DNA of 21,688 nucleotides from Ignavibacteria bacterium UBA2373. Lineage in GTDB: Bacteria > Bacteroidota > Ignavibacteria > Kapaibacteriales > UBA961. How positions within the stretch are numbered: the first letter of the stretch is position 1; every line of letters begins with the position of its first letter. The translations under genes were made by a program, and so were the position numbers. Under the pieces are notes generated by a model. The model did no database searches and was not told where the DNA came from. It saw nothing but the letters and a program-made list of their open reading frames with translations. Shown here piece by piece: positions 16,346 to 21,688 of the stretch. The stretch lies in the NCBI GenBank assembly GCA_002344005.1, contig DDTD01000051.1, positions 1 to 21,688 on the forward strand, given 5' to 3'.

Positions 16346-16867
16346 ATGATACATCCCGAAGTACTCGAATTATTGAATGCTCAAATGAATAAAGAATTTT
16401 ATTCATGGTATTTATACCTTTCTGTGTCAACATATTTTAATTCTCAAGACCTCGAAGGATTCGAGCAATGGACGAATGCTCAAGCTCAGGAAGAGTTGAT
16501 GCACGGTATGAAGATTTACAATTATATCTTAGAACGCAAGGGGAGTGTTGATTTTCGTGATATTCATAAGCCATCCATGACATGGGCTTCACCAGTTGAA
16601 GCTGTCTCGGCAATTTATGAGCATGAGCGCTCTTTATCGCAGACCATTCATCAGATATTAAAAGTGGCACGTGAACATGCCGACTATTCAGCTGAGGTAT
16701 TTCTCCATTGGTTTATTACCGAACAGTTAGAAGAAGAAGTGATGGCAGATAGAGTGTTGCAAAAGTTAAAAATGGTAGGCGATAATTCAGGAGCGTTGTT
16801 AATGTTAGATTCACAAATTACCCAGATAGCTGCTGCGGCATCGGCACGCGCGGCACAAAATGCTTAA
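16346..16867 (+). CDS. ftnA: Non-haem ferritin
   Basis: An iron-storage ferritin of 173 residues that oxidises Fe(II) and stores it as a mineral in a 24-subunit shell. The ferroxidase centre is complete: Glu17, Glu50, His53, Glu94, Gln127 and Glu130 in the positions of E. coli FtnA. The start is ATG 16346 (MIHPEVLELL), decided by AGGTGG at 16335-16340; the GTG at 16337 lies inside this site. The C-terminus is Ala-rich (AAAASARAAQNA). It is the first gene of a five-gene run, 10 bases before the cobalamin adenosyltransferase gene. Confidence 0.95.
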   Translation: MIHPEVLELLNAQMNKEFYSWYLYLSVSTYFNSQDLEGFEQWTNAQAQEELMHGMKIYNYILERKGSVDFRDIHKPSMTWASPVEAVSAIYEHERSLSQTIHQILKVAREHADYSAEVFLHWFITEQLEEEVMADRVLQKLKMVGDNSGALLMLDSQITQIAAAASARAAQNA

Positions 16868-16877
16868 TAGGTGAAAT

Positions 16878-17438
16878 ATGAGTATAAAAATTTACACCAA
16901 AACAGGTGATGATGGCACCACAGGATTATTCGGCGGACAAAGAGTAAAAAAATATTCCGCTCGTATAGATGCGTATGGTACTGTTGATGAATTAAATTGT
17001 GTCATCGGTATTGCTTTGGCGCAAGATGATATGCCAAAAAGTATGCAGCCGATTTTAACTGAAATTAGTGCTTTACTTTTTACCGTCGGAGCAGATTTGG
17101 CAACACCATTGGAACGTGAAGCAAAATATCATATCCCGCGAGTGGAAGAAAAACATACGAAATGGCTTGAAGAAATTATTGACCGTTACAGCTATGATTT
17201 ACCGACATTAAAAACATTTATTTTACCGGGTGGCACCAAAGCTGCGTCTTTTTTGCATTTGGCAAGAACGGTTTGTCGTCGTGCTGAGCGTTTATGTGTC
17301 GAATTGTCCGAAAAAGAAGATATAGGTGTGGCAGTGATACCATTTCTGAATCGTTTATCGGATTTCCTCTTTACTGCAGCCCGTATGGCTAATTTTCTCG
17401 ATGGTACAGATGATATTCCGTGGAAACCTCATCACTAA
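16878..17438 (+). CDS. pduO: Cob(I)alamin adenosyltransferase, PduO type
   Basis: Transfers adenosyl from ATP to cob(I)alamin to make adenosylcobalamin. The ATP-binding N-terminus is IYTKTGDDGTTGLFGGQRV (residues 4-22). The helical core has DAYGTVDELN, and the C-terminal signatures RRAERLCVEL and LNRLSDFLFTAARMAN are present. At 186 residues it is of normal length. It lies 10 bases after ferritin and three genes before metH, which also uses a cobalamin cofactor, though the methyl and not the adenosyl form. No riboswitch is visible. Confidence 0.95.
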   Translation: MSIKIYTKTGDDGTTGLFGGQRVKKYSARIDAYGTVDELNCVIGIALAQDDMPKSMQPILTEISALLFTVGADLATPLEREAKYHIPRVEEKHTKWLEEIIDRYSYDLPTLKTFILPGGTKAASFLHLARTVCRRAERLCVELSEKEDIGVAVIPFLNRLSDFLFTAARMANFLDGTDDIPWKPHH

Positions 17439-17462
17439 TTATCAATGTTGCAATTTCTTTGA

Positions 17463-18137
17463 ATGATAACGATTAATTCCATATCGTCCGGCTATGATAC
17501 AGAGCGAACTTCGCTATTGCAAAGCGGTAAAGAAAATGAAGAAAAAAAAGTCTTCTCCGGTACGAAGGAATTATCAGAAAAAGATCAAAAAATTATCCGT
17601 GCATTAGAAAAAATAGATGCTGATGTCAAAGCACATGAAGCGGCGCATCAGGCAGCAGCGGGTGGTTTGGCTCGTGGTAAATCATTCGGTTATACCGTCG
17701 GTCCCGATGGTAAACGATATGCTGTAAGTGGAGAAGTAAAAATAGATACTTCTCCTGTGCCGAATAATCCGCAAGCAACTATTGCAAAAATGCAAATTGT
17801 TCGACGTGCCGCTTTGGCTCCCGGAGATACTTCCGGACAAGATCGCGCAGTGGCAGCGCAAGCCGCAAAAGCAGCAGCGGCAGCACAAGCAGAGCTTCAG
17901 CAAAATTCCGGTAACATTAATTCACAGCAATCCGAGAATGAACAAAAAATATTGACATCCGGTAATCCATCTGCAAAAGAGAAAAATACAATGCAAAAAC
18001 AATTATCAAATGTCTATCAGCAAAATACTGTCAATTCAACAGTTTCTTATTCGGAATTATGTTCAAATTGCAATACTCTCAGTTCATGCAATCATCTTTC
18101 TGCGGGCTTAGGTGTGTATTCGGGAATATCATTATAA
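17463..18137 (+). CDS. SprA-related putative metalloprotease (CJM1_0395-like)
   Basis: A 224-residue protein that matches the SprA-related family annotated as putative metalloproteases. The central block has KAHEAAHQAAAGGLARG with a zinc-type HExxH (His58, Glu59, His62), FGYTVGPDGKRYAVSGEV, then a PNNPQATIAKMQIVRRAALAP stretch (about 97-117) and an Ala-rich helix. This order is diagnostic of the family. N- and C-terminal parts are low in complexity; the C-terminus is Ser/Asn-rich with three Cys. There is no signal peptide. Proteolysis has, to my knowledge, not been shown. Note that this SprA-related family is different from the T9SS translocon protein SprA. The spacing to the genes before and after is 24 and 5 bases. 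Confidence 0.85.
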   Translation: MITINSISSGYDTERTSLLQSGKENEEKKVFSGTKELSEKDQKIIRALEKIDADVKAHEAAHQAAAGGLARGKSFGYTVGPDGKRYAVSGEVKIDTSPVPNNPQATIAKMQIVRRAALAPGDTSGQDRAVAAQAAKAAAAAQAELQQNSGNINSQQSENEQKILTSGNPSAKEKNTMQKQLSNVYQQNTVNSTVSYSELCSNCNTLSSCNHLSAGLGVYSGISL

Positions 18138-18142
18138 ATTAT

Positions 18143-18712
18143 ATGAAAGTCATTATGAAAAAAATTATGTTTTCGCCATCGCTGCTATTTATTGCTTGTG
18201 CAATGATATTGACACTTAGTGCATGCAAAGAAGATCCGACGGGTGCACAGCAGCCTACAACGACTGTTGTATTACCTAAACCATCACCGTTAGCCGGAAA
18301 CTGGAAAGCTCAGATCGCAGTACCGGTAATTCAAATCGGCGGCACTGTTGATGTCTTTTTTTCAGAATCACAAAATAGCATTAAAGGCAGAGGCTATGCT
18401 CTTTTTGATATTCCTGCAAATCTTCTTGATCCCAATGCGAATCCCGATGAAGAATTCCCCTATAAATTAGCTCAACCATTAGAAAATTGCACTGCAAGTT
18501 TTAATGCTGATTCAACGGTTGCAATTAATGCTGGGTTGCTTGACCTTAGTATTTTATCCTCATTAGGCGGCGGCGGTGGCGGCGGTGGAGGATTTTTACA
18601 AACGGTTCCTCTCCAAATATCGAATGGAAAAATGAGCACGGATAAAAAAAGTATCTCAGGCACTATAACCTTTTTGTTTTTCCCCTTACCGGTGACTTTT
18701 GTAAAGCAATAA
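18143..18712 (+). CDS. Lipoprotein, hypothetical
   Basis: I start it at ATG 18143 (MKVIMKK); ATG 18155 is an alternative. Earlier codons of the open frame overlap the previous gene and have no signal character. A lipoprotein signal peptide ends in the lipobox LSAC (Cys28 as the lipidated residue). The mature part, about 160 residues, begins PLAGNWKAQIAV and has beta strands (GTVDVFF, IKGRGYALF, SISGTITFLF), like small periplasmic or outer-membrane beta-sandwich lipoproteins. It carries a run of nine glycines. No family is recognised. It begins five bases after the SprA-related gene and ends 25 before metH. Confidence 0.7.
   Translation: MKVIMKKIMFSPSLLFIACAMILTLSACKEDPTGAQQPTTTVVLPKPSPLAGNWKAQIAVPVIQIGGTVDVFFSESQNSIKGRGYALFDIPANLLDPNANPDEEFPYKLAQPLENCTASFNADSTVAINAGLLDLSILSSLGGGGGGGGGFLQTVPLQISNGKMSTDKKSISGTITFLFFPLPVTFVKQ
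18566..18592 (+). repeat. GGN codon run (nine glycines) in the lipoprotein gene
   Basis: Nine consecutive glycine codons, mostly GGC with some GGT and GGA, form a 27-base low-complexity tract. Mixed third positions make slippage less likely than in a pure trinucleotide run. It probably encodes a flexible linker. Confidence 0.7.
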
Positions 18713-18737
18713 TAATAATTTTGATTCTATTTTATTT

Positions 18738-21545
18738 ATGATACATAACGAGAGCATGACATTATTTCAGCAATTAACTGACCTTTTGCGCCGAAAAATT
18801 CTTATCATTGATGGTGCTATGGGAACGATGATACAAAAACATACACTCCAAGAGCAAGATTTTCGAGGAGGAACACATCATCATCATGACACAATTCATG
18901 CTCAAATTTGCCATCATAATCATGATTTGCAAGGAAATAACGATTTACTCTCTATAACCCAACCGGATATAATAAAAAATATTCATAGAGAATATCTTGC
19001 TGCCGGAGCTGATATAATTGAAACCAATACATTCAGTGCAACACGAATTGCGCAAGCTGATTATGATGCGCAAGAATTTGCGTATGAGATAAATGTACGA
19101 GCGGCACGCATAGCAAAAGAGGCGGCATTAGAATATTCTACCGCAGAAAAACCACGTTTTGTTGCCGGTGCTTTAGGACCATTAAATAAATCGCTGTCAT
19201 TATCACCTGATGTGAATAATCCCGGTTTTCGAGCTACGAATTGGGATGAGGTAGTTCTTGCTTATAAAGAACAATTACACGGCTTACTTGATGGTGGTGT
19301 TGATATTATCCTCATTGAAACAGTGTTCGATACGCTCAATGCAAAAGCAGCAATTTATGCAGTCAATGAAATATTCGATGAGCGCGGAATGTCTTTGCCT
19401 GTCATGATTTCCGGAACAATTGTTGATTTGAGCGGTCGTACATTATCCGGTCAGACCACAGAGGCATTTTGGAATTCTATTCGTCATTGCCCGAATTTAT
19501 TATCTGTCGGATTAAATTGTGCTCTCGGTGCTGAACAAATGCACCCATTTTTAGCAGAATTATCGCGCATTGCCACATGTTTTGTCAGTGTTTATCCTAA
19601 TGCAGGTTTACCCAATGAAATGGGCGGCTATGATGAAACACCCCATCACATGGCTTCTGTGCTCACTCAATTTGCCGAAGAAGGATTATTTAATATTGTT
19701 GGTGGCTGTTGCGGCACGACACCCGATCATATAGCTTTAATGGCAAAAAATGTAAGTGCATTAACACCACGAATAATTCCCACACATCCTCAATTTATGC
19801 GATTGTCGGGCTATGAACCATTTATCATGCGCCCCGAATTAAATTTTGTCAATATTGGAGAAAGAACAAATGTCACGGGTTCTGCTAAATTTGCAAAATT
19901 GATAAAAGAAAATAAATATGATGAGGCATTGTCTGTTGCCTTACAGCAAGTTGAAGCCGGTGCGCAAATTATTGATATTAATATGGACGAGGGGATGTTG
20001 GATTCGGAAGGTGCAATGGTCACATTTCTGAATTTAATAGCCGCCGAGCCGGATATTGCCCGTGTACCGATTATGATTGATTCGTCAAAATGGTCGGTCA
20101 TAGAAAAAGGATTACAATGTATTCAAGGAAAGGGAATTGTAAATTCAATCTCTTTGAAAGAAGGGAAAGAAAAATTTATTGAACAAGCACGTAAAATCCG
20201 CTATTACGGTGCTGCAACTGTTGTTATGGCTTTTGATGAACAAGGGCAAGCAGATACGGCTGCCCGTAAAATTGAAATTTGTCAAAGAGCATATTCTATT
20301 TTAACGGAAGAAGTCGGATTTCCTCCCGAAGATATAATTTTTGATCCTAATATTTTTGCCGTAGCAACAGGAATTGAAGAACATAATACTTATGCAATGG
20401 ATTTTATCCAAGCTGCCGAATGGATAAAAAAGAATTTACCGCATGCAAAAGTCTCCGGAGGCGTGTCTAATTTATCATTTTCATTTCGCGGCAATGAGCC
20501 AATTCGCAAAGCAATGCACTCGGCTTTTCTGTATCATGCTATCAAAGCCGGTATGGATATGGGGATTGTAAATGCGGGGCAGGTGGACATTTATGATGAT
20601 ATACCCAAAGATTTGCTCGAATATATTGAGGATGTTTTATTTAATCGTCGTGCTGATGCTACCGAACGATTAGTAGAATATGCTGAAAAAATAAAAATGT
20701 CTGCACAGGACTCTACGCAAAAAAAACAAGAAGAACTTGCTTGGAGAAATACATCCATTGAGGAAAGAGTAAAATATGCTTTGGTAAAAGGTATTGATGC
20801 CCATATTGATGCAGATATGGAGGAAGCACGTCACTATTATTCTCGTCCCATTGAAATTATTGAAGGACCTTTGATGGATGGAATGAATATTGTTGGAGAT
20901 TTATTCGGTGCCGGAAAAATGTTTTTACCACAAGTAGTTAAATCTGCACGTGTTATGAAAAAAGCCGTTGCATATTTAATGCCGTTTATGGAAGCAGAAA
21001 AAAATGGCGAAGAATCAAAGCCGAATGGTACTATTTTAATGGCTACTGTCAAAGGCGATGTTCATGATATTGGTAAAAATATTGTGGGAGTTGTGCTGGG
21101 TTGTAATAATTATAGAGTTATAGATTTGGGAGTGATGGTCAGCGCAGATAAGATTTTAGAAACAGCTTCTAAAGAAAATGTGGATATTATAGGGTTGTCC
21201 GGACTTATTACACCTTCTCTTGATGAAATGGTGCATGTTGCAAAAGAAATGGAACGCAGAGGAATGAATACGCCATTATTAATTGGTGGAGCCACAACAT
21301 CACGTGTGCACACGGCAGTAAAAATCTCACCACAATATTCCGGTATAGCAATGCATGTTCTGGATGCTTCACGCGCTGTGCCTGTGGCAGGGAATTTATT
21401 GAATGGCGACACCTCACCGGAATTTATAGCGCAAATAAAAGCAGAATATGAAAAAGTACGACAGGATTATTCGCGAAGGTCAAATGAAAAAGAAATGTTA
21501 CCTCTTGAAGAATCACGAAAGAAAAAGCTACAATTATTCTCGTGA
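18738..21545 (+). CDS. metH: Cobalamin-dependent methionine synthase lacking the activation domain
   Basis: MetH moves methyl from methyltetrahydrofolate to homocysteine through cobalamin. The 935-residue protein has the homocysteine domain (about 15-345; zinc ligands Cys261 in GLNCALG and Cys324/Cys325 in GGCCGTTPDH), the pterin domain (about 365-640; NIGERTNVTGS, DINMDEGM, FDPNIFAVATG) and the cap and B12 domain (about 650-900; DVHDIGKNI with His776 as the cobalt ligand). It then ends in LEESRKKKLQLFS and a stop, where full-length MetH (about 1,200 residues) continues with a SAM-binding activation domain. A terminator follows directly, so this is not a visible frameshift. A His-rich insert sits at 46-62. 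ATG 18756 is an alternative start. It is last in the five-gene run. Confidence 0.95.
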   Translation: MIHNESMTLFQQLTDLLRRKILIIDGAMGTMIQKHTLQEQDFRGGTHHHHDTIHAQICHHNHDLQGNNDLLSITQPDIIKNIHREYLAAGADIIETNTFSATRIAQADYDAQEFAYEINVRAARIAKEAALEYSTAEKPRFVAGALGPLNKSLSLSPDVNNPGFRATNWDEVVLAYKEQLHGLLDGGVDIILIETVFDTLNAKAAIYAVNEIFDERGMSLPVMISGTIVDLSGRTLSGQTTEAFWNSIRHCPNLLSVGLNCALGAEQMHPFLAELSRIATCFVSVYPNAGLPNEMGGYDETPHHMASVLTQFAEEGLFNIVGGCCGTTPDHIALMAKNVSALTPRIIPTHPQFMRLSGYEPFIMRPELNFVNIGERTNVTGSAKFAKLIKENKYDEALSVALQQVEAGAQIIDINMDEGMLDSEGAMVTFLNLIAAEPDIARVPIMIDSSKWSVIEKGLQCIQGKGIVNSISLKEGKEKFIEQARKIRYYGAATVVMAFDEQGQADTAARKIEICQRAYSILTEEVGFPPEDIIFDPNIFAVATGIEEHNTYAMDFIQAAEWIKKNLPHAKVSGGVSNLSFSFRGNEPIRKAMHSAFLYHAIKAGMDMGIVNAGQVDIYDDIPKDLLEYIEDVLFNRRADATERLVEYAEKIKMSAQDSTQKKQEELAWRNTSIEERVKYALVKGIDAHIDADMEEARHYYSRPIEIIEGPLMDGMNIVGDLFGAGKMFLPQVVKSARVMKKAVAYLMPFMEAEKNGEESKPNGTILMATVKGDVHDIGKNIVGVVLGCNNYRVIDLGVMVSADKILETASKENVDIIGLSGLITPSLDEMVHVAKEMERRGMNTPLLIGGATTSRVHTAVKISPQYSGIAMHVLDASRAVPVAGNLLNGDTSPEFIAQIKAEYEKVRQDYSRRSNEKEMLPLEESRKKKLQLFS

Positions 21546-21561
21546 ATGAAATATGAATAAT

Positions 21562-21591
21562 AAAAAAGCCCGATAAGTACAGGGCTTTTTT
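21562..21591. terminator. Bidirectional terminator after metH
   Basis: AAAAAAGCCC (21562-21571) pairs perfectly with GGGCTTTTTT (21582-21591) around a ten-base loop. Flanking A- and T-runs let it serve metH on the plus strand and the converging partial gene on the minus strand. Confidence 0.85.
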
Positions 21592-21622
21592 ATTGGATTT
21601 TTATGGGTACATCAAAATAACA

Positions 21623-21688
21623 TTATTGCAATGATGCAGACATAAGCTCTAATGTTCTTATTTCGAACTTGTTTAAAGATTGGTCAAA
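21623..21688 (-). CDS. 3' end of a converging gene (cut by window edge)
   Basis: On the minus strand a frame enters from the right edge and reads FDQSLNKFEIRTLELMSASL then Gln and TAA (21623-21625). Only 21 codons are visible. Its position next to a bidirectional terminator supports a real converging gene, but the product cannot be named. It does not resemble the missing MetH activation domain. Confidence 0.4.
   Translation of the reverse strand, partial: FDQSLNKFEIRTLELMSASLQ

Noticed and set aside
18713..18737. Cobalamin or SAM riboswitch before metH
   Set aside because: Only 25 bases separate it from the lipoprotein gene, too few for either riboswitch; none is seen before ferritin either.
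21546..21688. Frameshifted remainder of the MetH activation domain
   Set aside because: The bases after the stop form a terminator and no frame resembles the domain.

Overview
The window reads as chromosome of a Bacteroidota/Chlorobiota-group (FCB) bacterium, possibly a deep branch such as a Kapabacteria- or Ignavibacteria-like lineage. The evidence is two large secreted proteins that look like type IX secretion (T9SS) cargo with C-terminal sorting domains, -7 promoter boxes of the form TAnnTTTG upstream of rpsD and the ferritin gene, weak Shine-Dalgarno sites at many starts, and moderate-to-low GC. I cannot name the species.

Region 1 (1 to about 3300) is an AT-rich accessory segment. It has (a) a decayed stretch with a broken toxin-like tail, an intact small orphan gene that could be an immunity protein, and the first codons of another gene at the left edge; (b) a cluster of palindromic intergenic repeats; (c) a tightly overlapping pair, a PNKP-like 5'-polynucleotide kinase and a Thg1-like 3'-5' nucleotidyltransferase, which looks like a two-gene RNA repair cassette; (d) about 23 repeats of exactly 21 bp, made of two arrays of the same family pointing towards each other.

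Region 2 (3422 to 16168) is ordinary chromosome, mostly on the minus strand: a secreted subtilisin-like protease, surE, a lone rpsD on the plus strand, a small outer-membrane-type beta-barrel protein, a divergent HisA-like protein, a CopA-type copper ATPase, a secreted Omp28-like thioredoxin-fold protein with ASH-type domains, and an NAD-dependent epimerase. Perfect or near-perfect hairpin terminators separate several units.

Region 3 (16346 to 21545) is a plus-strand run of five genes with gaps of 5 to 25 bases: ferritin, PduO-type cobalamin adenosyltransferase, a SprA-related putative metalloprotease, a lipoprotein, and a cobalamin-dependent methionine synthase that ends cleanly after its B12 domain and lacks the usual activation domain. 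A bidirectional terminator closes the run against a converging gene of which only the last 21 codons are present.

The most interesting parts are the kinase/Thg1-like pair, the convergent 21-bp arrays beside it, the decayed cassette region at the left end, and the short MetH in an operon with a cobalamin adenosyltransferase.
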